The notes beneath the pieces were generated by a model, which saw nothing but the letters and a program-made list of their open reading frames with translations, made no database searches and was not told where the DNA came from. Made by a program: the position numbers and the translations under genes. From contig CM073590.1 in the NCBI GenBank assembly GCA_037074705.1, forward strand, positions 114,596,100-114,660,099: 64,000 nucleotides of DNA, written 5' to 3'. Numbering within the stretch: the first letter of the stretch is position 1; the number at the start of each line of letters is the position of its first letter. Positions 32,706 to 45,218 of the stretch are shown here, one piece after another. The stretch comes from Zhengitettix transpicula (lineage: Eukaryota; Arthropoda; Insecta; Orthoptera; Tetrigidae).

Positions 32706-34129
32706 ATTTGTTTGTTGAATTAGTCGTAATAAGTTCGTAATAAGCTTTTGAGAGATGAAGAGCAATGTTCAATTCGTTGTACGATAGATGATATTTCTTT
32801 TAAATAATTATATCTTAAGAGGTCTAGAATCAATAAAAGTCATCCAATATACACAATTTTCTTTATTGCGTAGTCACTTATTTCAATCAACACGAACTAT
32901 GATATTAATTTCTTCCTAAAACATTTAGTGAAATTAACCATATATTTATATGTTTTCCGTTTATATTTCTTCGTTTCTTCAAGTATGTTTGTAGCAGGAA
33001 ATCACAATATATCTTAAAAGTTTTAAATTAGCGAAACTATTACTGTTCTGTTAAATTGGAGCATCAGCATCGTTTCTGTTACAGCCTATTGGCTTCTGGC
33101 TTTTAATTTTCGCACGTCCTCCATCATTTTAACATCCAAGAGTACAAGACTATTAATTCAGCTCCGATGTACCAATATGTTCTCCAATTACAGAGCATAT
33201 TTTAGGCTCGCTAGAGGTGGTGGGAGAGGAGTATTGGAAAAAATTTACATGTCGAGAGCCCTTGTCAAGTTAAAGCGGAAGCTAGAGCTAAACAATGCAG
33301 GGAAGACTGCATATATGAAGCTATTTCCTAGCAGATTGGAGAGAGGATTGTTGCCAGTCCACTACCATTTCCCCAACAGCGTATCTGTAATGTGATCCGC
33401 TAATGCGCAGGGAAAAGCAGCTGTGAAAGTATTGCACAGTACAGGGCTTTTAAGCGCGCCATGGTGGCGTTTTAACTGGGTCAGAGCTTCTTTTTTAAAA
33501 AAAATCCAGAATTGGTTTTAGCTTCATTTTGTTATTACTTCCTTGTCAGACATTATATAAATTTATACAGTTTTTTATACTCAATAACTATGGCTTCAAT
33601 TTTAAAGTTAGTTAAAAACATGTTTTTACTGTTTGATTGTTAACCAATTTAAATAGGCTCTACGCGGGTACTGGTACGAACAGGTGGACTTTAAATTCTC
33701 CGAAACCTTTGCAAATTGTAATTTAGTAGGCGCGTTTAAAAAAAACACAATTTTCACAAATAATATAATGAAGAACCTTTCAGCAGAATATTTATTCTGA
33801 GCAGAAAACATTAAATATACATTCTTCTTCAGATTTTTCTACAGCTTATTTTTTAATATATATAACGATCAAATTTTTCATTTGTATCTTATATTAAGCA
33901 CGGATTCATTTACTGTTTATAATTGCTTCGTTAAGTCACAGACTTAATGGTGAAATAAAACTTTGATTTATCTTCAATAAGTTTAAATTTATATTTATTT
34001 ATGGGTTTATATTTGATTCCAAAAGTTTATATTAGTCTCCATTTGTTGTTTTTTATATAGTTATTATTAATATTAATTATTCTTAAAACTTAATCCGCTG
34101 ATTTTACATTTGAGTTGATTAAAAAGAGT
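32706..34129. other. Unassigned DNA
   Basis: AT-rich except for 33160-33480, which holds a 72-codon plus-strand open frame (33177-33395) with a basic product. No known motif, no splice signals that I would defend, and no second copy in the window. Confidence 0.4.
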
Positions 34130-35200
34130 AATAAGTATAAATGGTTACTTGAAACAGGTGGAAGGTCCATTGACCTTCCTGCCCTTATGTTCCTTGTTGG
34201 TGTAGTTTTGAGGAGGTTGGGGTGGAAGCTGGGATGTGTTTTAGTTGGCTGTAGTGTGGGGGAATTTTGGGGTAGGATTGTAGATGTTATTGAGGGAAGG
34301 CGGTTGTGGAGTATATGATAAAGGTAGTTGTCAGGAAGTGCCTGAGTGCTCTCGGGGGAGGATGTTATCTATTGGGATTTCGCGTTCGAGGCGTCACGAT
34401 GGAGAAGGTCGAGGGGCATTGGAATTATTCTGTTGTACCATTTTATCAGGGAAGAGGTTGTTTTGTTTATTTTGGTTGCAATGATAAACATTTTAACGAA
34501 TGACTGAGTTGCAAAGGAACTAGGGGAAGTTTGTGATTGTGCGGAGGATCTTGTTTTGTTGGATTTGGATTTTCTGGGAGTGGATTTTCACAGTGGACCC
34601 CCAACACAGGGCAGGAATAGGTCCGAATAGGTTGAATGAGGGAGAGGTACATTAATCTTTTGTTGTTTATGGATGAATTAGAGTTTCTGTGTAGTAAAGG
34701 GTACAGTGATTTGACCTTTTTTCATTTTTGGGAGAAATTGTTGATGTGCACTTGCCAGGAGAGTTTGGAATCGAGGATGAGCAAAGGTAGGTTTTTCGTG
34801 GGGATGAGGGAGTTGTTTAAAAGGTTTTTTTAGGAAGAATGGTATGGTAACGGATTTGGTGCGATTAATTCTGATTCTCCATTTGTCTGACCACGCGGCA
34901 AGGTTGTTAAGAGCGGTTTGGAGTGGATGGAGACCTTTTGTGAGGGTAGACTATGGCGATGTCGAGGAAGAAGATGGTTTTAGTTTCGGGGTGAATGGGG
35001 AGTAGATGTTGAATAAGAAGTTGGCTGCCTTGTGAAACGCCTGTAGTTTATAGGGTGAGGATGGGAGAGGGTTTCGATAATTATGACCGATGAGGATAAT
35101 TTTGTAGTGGGTATCGTTTAGTTTGTTTTTGGTTTTGGCTAAAACGTAGGTATGGTGAATTTTGTCAAATGCTTTTTTGACATCATTTGGCTATACAAGA
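34130..35200 (-). pseudogene. Jockey/CR1-like LINE relic, RT segment, copy 1
   Basis: Reading from 35200 downwards on the minus strand: 'DVKKAFDKIHHTYVLAK' (RT domain 2 region), then 'LQTALNNLAAWSDKWRIRIN' (thumb, ~34960-34880), 'LDSKLSWQVHIN' (~34790), 'LIQPIRTYSCPVLG' (~34640) and a Pro-rich tail. The palm with the YXDD box is missing or scrambled, and several frame changes occur. The strand-specific G/T richness of this region on the plus strand reflects C/A-rich coding on the minus strand. Confidence 0.7.
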
Positions 35201-35379
35201 TAGCTAGTTTCCAAATGCTATGTTGACGAAGTTGTCAGTATTTTTTTATTTTTCCTTAAACAACTTTTATCTTCAGATTATACAGTTTAGTTCATAAATT
35301 TAGAAGTATTTATAATAAATATGATAAATAATTCACATGCCTTGACAGCCCTTGAGTTCTTGATTTCTACATCTGAGGG
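35201..35379. other. AT-rich spacer between two LINE fragments
   Basis: About 180 bp of AT-rich DNA with no motif, separating two same-strand LINE pieces that repeat the RT thumb, which shows they are two copies rather than one. Confidence 0.5.
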
Positions 35380-36219
35380 ATTTGGGTTGGAAGATGAGAT
35401 GGGTGTTTGGCTATTACTGTAAAGGTTTGGAGTGTTGAGTGGAGAATGGCATAGGTGGGTCAAGGATGTTATATTGGGGTTGATGGGAAGAGGCGGCCTG
35501 AATGTTGTCAGAAAAGTATGAGGTCTATTGGTAGTTTGCGTTTCAGACTACAGTTTGAGGGTTGCGGAGGTCGATGGCAGTGCATGTATTCTATGGTCGG
35601 ATGTGGATGATTTAGGTTACTTTGGTTTAGAGAGGACATAGATTTGTAGATTTGTTGTTTATGGTAGGGATTTGGATGTATTTTTGGATTGTAGAGATTT
35701 TTAGGAACCACGAAGCATTGGAAATGTAGCGAAGGTTTTTTGGAGGGGTTATTTTTCAGCTTTAATTATTGGGATTTGGCGGTGGATCACCAGATAGGGT
35801 AGTCGTAGGATAAGATGGGTTTGATAGGGGAGAGATAGATTAGTCGTTGGGTATTGATTGAGAGTGGGGAGTTTTTGTTTCGTAGTGGGTATAGGGTTTT
35901 ATATTTATTGTTAATTTTGGGGATGAGGTTATTATATGGGCTTACCAGGATAATTTTGGGTCCAAAGTGAGACCTTGGTAAGTTACTTTTCTTTTCATTG
36001 GAATAAGAGCTCCATTAAGGGTGAGATTTGGGTGGATGGGTTTCTGTTTAGGTTGAAGGGTAGCATATAGGATTTAGAGGGGTTGATGCTGACTCTCCAT
36101 TGTTTGGACCACGAGTCTATCACGATTTGTGAAAAGAAAGCAATGAATGATAAAGTTGAGGAATGTTTATGCACAAGATTGTGGTTGAAATTGTAGTAAA
36201 ATTCATTATTTTTGTACAC
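35380..36219 (-). pseudogene. Jockey/CR1-like LINE relic, RT thumb and C-terminus, copy 2
   Basis: The minus-strand frame from 36219 gives 'WSKQWRVSINPSKSYMLPFN' (thumb), and farther down the broken C-terminal region equivalent to 'fq.lrgs.k....ihk.l.IPT'. Stops and frameshifts are frequent. It starts within the thumb region, so it overlaps copy 1 in content and is a separate insertion. Confidence 0.62.
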
Positions 36220-38059
36220 ATAAGTATAGAAATAATACCGAGATCTGTACGAAAATGTCTTTTTTCATTCTTTTAAATTGAGACTGGAAAGATATTTGAT
36301 ATAAAATACCAACAAAATAAAACGGCTGTTTGAGACGGACACATGTAATTCGACAAGCTGAAAATCCTGAGTGGTATCACATCAACAAATACAGGTCATA
36401 TTATACAATATTAGAATAATGAATCAATAAGAGAAAAAATCCACATTTGTCAGTCACCATTTATTTTACAAATAGAAGTTTTTGGCCTATTGTGGCCATA
36501 CTCATTTGAACACATATTTTACAAAATAATAAGAAAAAAAAATCTTCTTAGCTCTATTCAAGCTTACATCTCCTGTGTTATCACTTTCACTCATACGAAA
36601 TTTTTAAGCACCAAATTCTACTTTTCTTCGGTATTTGGTAATGATCAATATGTTCCCGCTATTCAATTAAATTCTTGAAAATGAATTCTAATGTATTTTT
36701 AATACATTCATCACTTACACTAGCATAGTTAAATACGATACATTTATTTAGGTGCCATGATGAACCAATCTGTTCAGTAAATCGAGCACATGACTATGAT
36801 TATCATTTAAAATGAATTGTTAGATACTTTTAATTTACTCTTAATTTACGTGATGTTACGCAACACAAAAATATCAAGCATATTAATACGAAGACGTGAC
36901 AATGATTAACATTTGAAATCAATTGTTAGCTGCTTTTAATTGGGTTTATGTTAATTTAGGTGTTGTTAAGCAACACGGTAATATCAATCGTATTAATATG
37001 AATAGATGAGAAATATACGAATCAACGCATAAAATTCGAAGACTGGTTAGTTGTAAATAAACAAATTTAGAAACTAAGTGGGTGAAGATTTGAAAGCAAT
37101 ATTTTTTTAAAAATGATACATTTTGATTCATCCATAATAATTCTGTATAAACAGTTGTATACCTCTGGGAAGATTCAGAACTGTTGAAAACAAAGTTTAC
37201 TAATAAATTGGGCTTTTCAGGGAATATAAACAGGATTAATATAATTACTGATATAAAGGCCTGTTCATGAATTAAGTCTTCCGCCTGAAAGAAGTTCAGT
37301 AAACCTCATTAGAGTGCGTAGGTAAATGATTTAAATGTTAGAAATAAGGAAAATAAATAATAGAAGGAATAAAAATGATTTAACGTTTAACGGCATTTAA
37401 GAATTCCTAAGTTAATGAACTAATACATAGAAAATAAATGTTCGTTTAATCGGAATAACTGATATTACTTGTAAGTCGAACGATAAATCTTGGATGTGTC
37501 AATGAAAAATTCAGTAACATTAAATTTAAGGTTGATACGGTTGGTATAAAAAAGAGAAGAAAGGTAGTCTTACTGAATCGTAAATTGAATCGACATAATA
37601 AAAATTAATAGCCGACTAGGCATTCACTCTAACTTCCATCGAATATTTTCCATCTTACTACATAATTAAAAAATTATCTCGAAGTAATAACACAGGTAAG
37701 AAATATTTTTCGTTATTTTTTAATTTACCGTTTGCATACGAGACGAGGAAGCAGATAAAGTCAATTAGGGTGTTAAATTGGGAGCAATGACAAAAATTTT
37801 TAATGTACAGTATTTTTATAAGTATTGGGAACGTCAAAACGATGATATGTAAAAGTTCTTTGCATTTCAAATTATCTTAACTTTGGAGAAACTGTAAGAT
37901 AAGATATAATTAAATTTAAAATTGTATTAGTATTTTTTAAAAATATTTTTTGATTTTTACAGAAATAGAAACAGCCCATTCGACGTTGATTTCCACTTAC
38001 ATGAAAGACTTCCAATAAGTAGTTCAGACACTTAATTTACACGAGGATCGTTTGTTGTG
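36220..38059. other. Unassigned AT-rich DNA
   Basis: No gene, RNA or repeat family recognised. Two related stretches with 'gttgttaagcaacac' / 'gatgttacgcaacac' near 36850 and 36960 suggest a short local duplication (~110 bp apart). Confidence 0.45.
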
Positions 38060-38215
38060 AAGCTGTTCGACCAGAGTTAGTTTAAATGCCTGTCGCCTCC
38101 GTAATAAAGCCATTCTTCGGCTCACAGCCAAGTGTTGGGGAGGATACTCGAGAATTTCTAACCACACCCGGAATTCCAACCCGTCGCCTCCTTAGGAGGC
38201 AAATGTGATGCTATA
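38060..38215. repeat. GC-richer block with a perfect 15-bp palindrome, probable repeat
   Basis: Stands out from its AT-rich surroundings, with 'gtcgcctccgtaataaagcc' and the palindrome GCCTCCTTAGGAGGC near 38186-38200. It looks like an interspersed repeat monomer, but there is no second copy in this window and I cannot name it. Confidence 0.3.
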
Positions 38216-40353
38216 TTAACTGACGGCAATAAAACTTTCTTTTTATTTTCCATGAAAACGTAAAATAATATACTTGGCTAAGTCCAATATTAAAAATATT
38301 TTCTTTTCCTTTATAATATTAATTTTTCTCATAGTATAATGAAAATGGTCTATAAAGTTTTACATCTTCTTTGCAACGGATTTAAAATATACTGATTTCT
38401 GTAGTAACTTATATTATTAATAATATAATCATAAAATTATTTAAAATATTCAAATTAAAAGACTTTCAAATAGTAGGATTGTATTTCATTATAATGAAAT
38501 ATTATGTTTCACGATATACCACTTCGTTTACGATTAAATTTTATATAAAATTATAATTGTTTAATAAAAGTTAATTCAATTTAACTTATTATTCGTTTTC
38601 CGAGACATATCATTGACTGCATAAGTGGTTATAAATGAAGGAAGTTTCATTCAGAGTACTATGAAATACTGAGCTTCTCATAAACATTGTGAATAACAAT
38701 TTCCATATAAATAAGTAGAAATTTCTTTAACTTAATTGACTGGGACAATGCCATGTAATATTTCGCTAATACTAACTTTTAAGACGTTGAGCGCGGAAAG
38801 ATTCTTTTCGCTCCATTTTGCATATAAAATTTAAAATTACTTTACTCAGCATACACTGAAGGCATAAGTTTAATCAATTTTATTCTTCAGAATTCAACGT
38901 TAATGCACATTAAGTGAAATGAATTCTTTTATTGCGCAAGTTATGAAAATGATCTCATCTTTTATTCATCATAACTCGAAACGAGCCCTTTCTGTTTGCG
39001 GAGCTCTTCATAGGAGATGTTCTAAATTAAACGTAAAATTATTTCACCCCTTTAGTTGATGTAGATCAAAACAAGTTGATGTTTGTATAATCTTATTATC
39101 TCTTTTAAGTAATCAAATAATGTCTACGTTGTAAACGCTCTCTGAAACATATTTATCTTTCGCTGTGGTCCGATAATCTAGTTACCGGTCCCAGAAATAT
39201 TGCAAACAACAAGCAGACACGCAATAACACCATAAACTGTTTTCCTACCATTACTTTTCCACGAGGGATGATTATGGCTGTGTGCAAACTTACCTTAGAG
39301 CTGTTCGTAAGAATTTTGCACATGGTCTTTTATCTTCACAGAAAAACTTCCTGCGATAAGGTTCAAACACAGGAAAAAAAGTAACTGTCTGTAAATTAAT
39401 ATATTATTTAAAAACCTAGTCAATATAGTTTCATGTTATCTAATTATATTACAATAAATTTAAAATCATACTAAGGGCCTTCAAGGTTGAATTAATCAGC
39501 TCAGAGATAAAGTACTGTGCTTCTTCTTCTCTCTGGCCGAAAACTATACGTTTAAAATCAGTTCACGACAATATTATTAATTTCTGTAGTAGTGTAATAA
39601 ATCCAATTTAGTGTTGAGTAAACATCCATCTGAATTCAGTAGCCTTCATGCAAAGCAGCAATTATAAAATTTTGTGAATGCTATATTGAATTGAGTTATA
39701 TTGCAGAATCTCATCGGTAGGTAAATACAATATTATTTATGTAATGCAGTAGTAATAAGTGTTTCGTAATAGCATATAGCTCTGCATTTTTGTCGCCACT
39801 ATATTTGCATAAACGCAAATTAAAATATAAAACGTCTGTGGTAAAAGTATAATAAGTTAACTATTGCAATAATGTTGCGTTGAATTTATTTAGCACTTAT
39901 TTTTGTCTGTTAATTGGCTACTAATTAATACTTTTCATTTTAACAACAAATACTAATAAAATGCGTGCCTAATTATTTTCAAAGACGTGATGTCACAATT
40001 CTGGAATCTTGCAAAATTCAGATTCCTCTGAATTGTGAAAATAATTTTCATTGAATTATTTTACTTTCATTGCGTATACTGAAGGAATAATCGAGTGTAT
40101 TCATTCAAATGTTTAATATATCAGACGTATCAAATTCCTTAGCTCAATACCAATAGTATTAGTAAAGGGATATAAGACTTAATTAATAAATTTAATATAA
40201 GAAACAAATTAAAGTTTTGATTTTGAGGTTATGATGCCGCCATCTGTACAAAAACCCATATTTCTTAAACAGTATTACAAATTTTGCAGGGGTTTCGTGA
40301 ATTCGTGAACAAAAAAAGGGAGAGAGTTCGAAAGGACACAATCTTTTTTGAAG
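38216..40353. other. Unassigned AT-rich DNA
   Basis: About 2.1 kb without recognisable genes, RNAs or repeat families. Confidence 0.5.
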
Positions 40354-40444
40354 GTGTAGGCAGGCTATATATAGGGTAATCCATATAGTGGCAACTCCCC
40401 TCTTATAGCATAAGAAAAGAAGTGAAAGGGGGGATGCGGAAAGG
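40354..40444 (-). repeat. SINE-like repeat, copy 7, type II, 3' end only
   Basis: 'gtaggcaggctatatatagg' at the left and 'aaaggggggatgcgg' at the right: the last ~90 bp of the type II form in minus orientation, directly followed by a type I copy. Confidence 0.85.
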
Positions 40445-40454
40445 AAATCAATTT

Positions 40455-41007
40455 ATTTTTTAGGGTAACTGGCTACATGAGGGTAATTCGCATGGTGGCA
40501 ACTCCCCTTTACTAGCATATGAAGGGATCTGAAAGTGGGGATGCGGAAGGGTAGAGGAAGGTAGCCAAGGGTTAACTAGGGCCCACGGGCTATAGTTTAA
40601 GGATTATACCGGGCATTCGCCTAAAGAAATGCAGGACAAACCCTAGAAAAACCTGCATCAGGTAGGTCGGGCATTGGGTACTTGTCCCACGCCCTTCCGA
40701 TAACGGGAGAGGGGCTTGCTGTGGGGTCGCAGCATTCCCTTCTCCGTGCCTCAACCAGTTTAGGAGGCAGCTGGCCGACTATTCCAATGGGAATAGCGGA
40801 CAACTCTTACCGTATGCCCAAGGTCTGTGACCCCGGAACATACACCTCAGAACAGGCCGATGTGCCTCAGCTTGTGGGAGCCTTAGTTCAAAAACAGATA
40901 GGAAAAGGTATCCTCAAAGGTAGCCCCTTCGTATCTCTCCTACAAGGTTCTACCTGCGAGAGAACATCCCTCGCAAGTACTGGCTGCGAGAGAATAGCCG
41001 TCGCAGA
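40455..41007 (-). repeat. SINE-like repeat, copy 8, type I, full length with doubled head
   Basis: The T-run (poly(A) on the minus strand) starts at ~40455. All central blocks are present. At the head the hairpin element 'ctgcgagagaa...cctcgcag' appears twice (~40954-40974 and 40984-41005). The long plus-strand open frame 40682-41098 is antisense to the repeat and is conserved in several copies only because the repeat is. Confidence 0.88.
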
Positions 41008-41324
41008 CGAAGTGGTGAAGGTAGAACAAAATAAATTGATACTGTTATACGCTATTGGTTCTGTTTTAATAGGAATAGAGAAAAAAAAGGAAAGATAGGC
41101 TGTCTTTGTGGTATCGTTCTCTGGGAACAAGTTTATGTTGAGGTGATGAATAACTCCTGACGTAATAGCCGCAACGCTACAGTGGTATTGAGATAGAAAT
41201 AATACCCATTAAACGCGTCACAAAGCTTCCGGTAATTCAGAAAGGAATTAATCATTAGCATATATTCGGGTGAATGACACTGGAATAACTTAAGCCTTTT
41301 CAATTTTATAAAATTAATTATTGT
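41008..41324. other. Unassigned DNA between SINE copy 8 and a dispersed repeat
   Basis: No recognisable feature; overlapping open frames on the minus strand have no motif. Confidence 0.45.
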
Positions 41325-41555
41325 ACTCACCTTTGGATAGTACTATTCTTTATTTTACTTTTAATACATTTTAAAAATATTGTAGGGCCGCTATAAAATT
41401 TATGTTATCCTATACAAACCAGTTTAACAATTTTATCATCTGGTGCTTTAGCCGAAACGAGCCTTGCCGTGTTAGTTCCAAGTTTATTGTACGACTTAGA
41501 TATTTACTTGCTATAAATTACAACACACAGTACGGTGTCGAGATAAGTTACCAAC
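41325..41555. repeat. Dispersed 230-bp repeat, copy 1
   Basis: From 'tgtactcacctttgg' to 'gttaccaacactc' it matches 44986-45218 with roughly one difference in ten bases, in the same orientation. It starts TG and ends CA, so a small LTR is conceivable, but I see no target duplication. Confidence 0.75.
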
Positions 41556-44199
41556 ACTCTCTCCTTTCGTTGCTCTCCTGCCGCAGCGCAGATAAAAATG
41601 GCCATAATTGTACCCGAAAATTTAGGTTGAGCAATTGTTAAGGCCAAAGGCGGGGGATATCGCCCTTGCTGACAGATTTATGTGCGTGACACGGAACAGA
41701 TTAGGAACTGAAACCGCGAATTCAGCATTTGGAAAATATGTTTACATTACTCGCGGGCTGCCTCCGGTGAGATGGATGCTTTCATATGATATTCCATCTC
41801 ACTTTCAGCTTACGTGACGTCTCTGAAGCGTTTGTCATCTTCGCGGAACTTTCAACAGAACTATTATTGGAACGATTTGAGATTGAAAAACGGAAACAGT
41901 TGTATAACTACACATAACTCACTCATATACTTATCAATCTCATTTTAAAATAATTGATGTTATGAACGCAACTATATAAACTATTTGCAAAATAAGTCAT
42001 AATCATAAGGATTAGCTGACGTCAGTTTATGTACTAAAATTGTACAATTTAATTAGCATAAACAATCCAATGAGAAGTTTGTTTGCAGAGATTTTTTTCT
42101 ATTCTTAGCTATCAATCACTTATCTGATTGAATATTAATACAAGACGGAATTATATCATTCTCGTATGTACGTCCATTATTATAAATTTAGATACATGAT
42201 CATCAATAAAATAAGAAACATACATTTTGAACTATGCAGACCACAAAATAATATGTAATTAAATAAAGAACAACGTAATTTGTTTACAGAGTTGGAACAT
42301 GTTCAATTAAAATATATTGCTAGAAATAGAAAATATTTCATTTTTAAGATATAAAATATGTTAAAGTACTTAGTTTTTTAAATAATGTAAGTAAAATATT
42401 TGCTTCTTGAATTGATAAGAGTGGGAAGAAAATTGTCGTATCAAGGAACTATATGAATGACTTATTTTCTATTAATTTTAGAAAAAAATTCACGTCAAAT
42501 GTGTACTAGTTCTTAAATTAGCCGGGAATTATTATTGATTGTAGATTATTTACGTCAGACTATTTAAAATCATGGTTTTGTATCTAAAATATAATTAGTG
42601 GTAATTGTTTATTTGCGCTCTAGAAATTTATTACTCTTAAAATGTTCTTTTATTCTAGTTGTTACTTATATAAATGTGGAAATCCTTACAATTGATTTTC
42701 TGCACTACATTATATAGGAATATTTGTATCTATTGAATATTGAATTTCAAATTCGGTATTAAAGACTAATTATATGAATATTGTATGGTTTGAATAGTTT
42801 ATTGATTGATTTTCTTTGGGGCAATAAAATATTGCGTTTAGTTTATTTGAATTAAATTTATTTTATTTGTGTTTGGATGTATTTTGGATGACAAAGGAAA
42901 TTCATTATCACATAATTTGTATATTATTGAAATGGGACGCTTAGAAAGAAAATGAATAATATATAATAGATTTGGTTGCAGTCAAGAGTAATCATGATAC
43001 ATTTTCTTGCTTTCCGCGATAGATTCAAGAAAACATTTTATTCATTATTGTAAAATGTTGATAATTAAATAAAATTATACTAACGTTTACTGAGTCTTTC
43101 GAAGTATGTGAGATTGGATCTAGCGTTAACTAAGGCTTTTTATATGACGATCACTAATATGTAATGAGTATACGTTATAAAATTAACAGATTATATTGCG
43201 AACGTTAAACTCTGCAAGAATTGCATTTATTTCTACACGCTTATCCCATGAGACGAAAGTATTTCCCTTCTTGACGCTTGTAGAATCAAGTTTATAACGA
43301 TCCTATATCGAAAATTATTTGTTTAACGTTTACTGCGTCCAGAGGTTATGCATTCTGCAAGGCTGAAATCTCGAATGTAACGAGATTCAGCTTGGTGTTA
43401 ATGGTGATTCAAATAATTTGCTATTATTTTTAATCAAATGCACGCTATGTTTTGCGCAGTGTTCCAAAGGAAATCGTAGTTTCTTGAGTAGTCCGTCCAT
43501 TTCTTACTGTTGTATATGTTGATTACTTATTGGTTAAGGTATGGATATAAAATATAGGCGACGCAGCAACACTGGTAAATTTTCTATCAATTGACAATGC
43601 ATTAGTGAGGTTCACTACACTTCAGTTCATGAAAAGGGAAAACACCTAGGTTTTTAGTTTAAAACTAAGCGTAATATTATATTTCCTATCAATCCGTATC
43701 TACTTCCCATCACCGTGAGCTGAGGGAGTGTTAATCTGAAGCGTGTTGAGATCGCACTTATCTCCTCAGAAAAAGCTGGCCGCCTTCATAGAGGAAACCG
43801 ACTCTAAATCTCGGCCAAGGAACAGGTGCCGACAGAATTACCACTCATAAATCCCAGGCGGGCAGATCGCCCCTCAGCTGCTGCGGGCGCCCACAATAAG
43901 TCACCTAAACCTTCTCACATGCACCATTACTACACTTTTCATTCGCAGGCAATTGAAAGCCAATTAACAGAAAATACACCAGGCTTACCTCAGGCGTTTT
44001 TTTTTGCAACACACTACCAATTCCCAACCACGACACATTAGTCAAACACTCACATTATCATCAAAACAGATGCAACGTATAAAATTATGAAAATATATGT
44101 TTAACGACAAATTAACATACATTTTACAATTAAATATATATTTAAAAATCTAAAATATTTGTTATCATTATCATTAACAGCGCTAACGAAGAAAAAGAA
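41556..44199. other. Unassigned DNA
   Basis: GC-richer to 41830, including a perfect 10-bp-stem hairpin (gtgagatgga / tccatctcac, 41767-41802), then AT-rich. A second GC-richer patch at 43700-44040 has a 71-codon open frame without a recognisable motif. Confidence 0.45.
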
Positions 44200-44497
44200 G
44201 TAGACAGGCTATATATAAGGTAATCCACATAGTGACCACTCTCCTCTTATAGCATAGGGTGGGGACTAAAAGGGGGGATCCGGAAAGGTTAGAGGAAAGT
44301 AGGCAAGGGTTTACAAGCCCCCACAGGTTGTAGTTTTAAGGATCCTACCCGGAAATTCACCTAAAAGTGATGCAGGGAAAACCCTAGAATATTCTGCTTC
44401 ATTTAGGTCGTGCATTTGGTACTTGTCACACGCCCTTCCGATGACGCAAGAGAATTTTTCTGTGGGCTTAGCGAGACAGCTGGCCGACTATTCCAAT
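44200..44497 (-). repeat. SINE-like repeat, copy 9, type II, diverged
   Basis: Minus-strand copy starting 'tagacaggctatatataagg', 5'-truncated near 'ggccgactattccaatat'. It has more substitutions and small deletions than most copies, so it is probably old. Confidence 0.83.
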
Positions 44498-44514
44498 ATA
44501 GTACGCTACTTATT

Positions 44515-44620
44515 TGTAACTTCTTCAGGCTGTGGTACAACTGAACGTTGTCTTTAATTTATAGACGTTTCCTCAGCCTGACCATGAGGAAATGTTTCCT
44601 TCATTTGAAGAATAATATTA
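44515..44620 (-). repeat. Possible PLE 3'-tail fragment
   Basis: Reverse complement contains 'ctgaggaaacgtctataaat' preceded by a stem-forming 'tttcctcatgg', like the '(c)tga..gaaacgt' tails elsewhere. Too short for a firm assignment. Confidence 0.4.
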
Positions 44621-44985
44621 ATGGTTTGAATAATTTGATCCGAATGTTTCTTTAGGTTAAATATTTAAAAAACACAACAATCCTAATCATAAAAATAATA
44701 CTAAAATACAAAATAAAACGAATACCGCTTTGGCATCTAAAGGAAGAAAGACACTATAGGGATTGGGACAAAGTCAAAGTTCTACTTATTGGAAAAACGT
44801 ATATAGGAGAAGCATATTCGAAGTAATTTATAATAATATAGAAAATGACCTAAACAAGAAAAGTGAAATTTTTTACACAAGTACATATTAAGCTGACAAG
44901 CTTAAGTTAATTAGTTTAAAAAATTCTTTTTTATTTTATATTAGAATATTTGGTCACATTAACATATAGGTTATAAAATAAATTA

Positions 44986-45218
44986 TTACTCACCTTTGGA
45001 TTGTAATATTCTTTATTTTACTTTTAATACATTTTAAAAATATTGTAAGACCACTATAAAATTTATGTTATGCTATACAAATGAATTCAACATTTTTATC
45101 ATCTGGGGCTTTTGCCAAAACGAACCTTGCCATGTTAGTTCCAAGTTTTTGTACGACTTAGATATTTACTTGCTATAAATTACAACATACAGTACGGTGT
45201 AGAGATTAGTTACCAACA
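44986..45218. repeat. Dispersed 230-bp repeat, copy 2
   Basis: Same-orientation partner of 41325-41555. The first bases (tt) differ from the 'tg' of copy 1. It is not flanked by a recognisable duplication. Confidence 0.75.

Noticed and set aside
34284..34503. Overlapping plus-strand open frames in a G-rich region
   Set aside because: They are the complement of minus-strand LINE RT sequence, whose motifs are clear.
40682..41098. 138-codon plus-strand open frame and similar frames at 15146, 21183, 60643
   Set aside because: Antisense to the SINE-like repeat; the same frame appears wherever the repeat does. Not a host gene.
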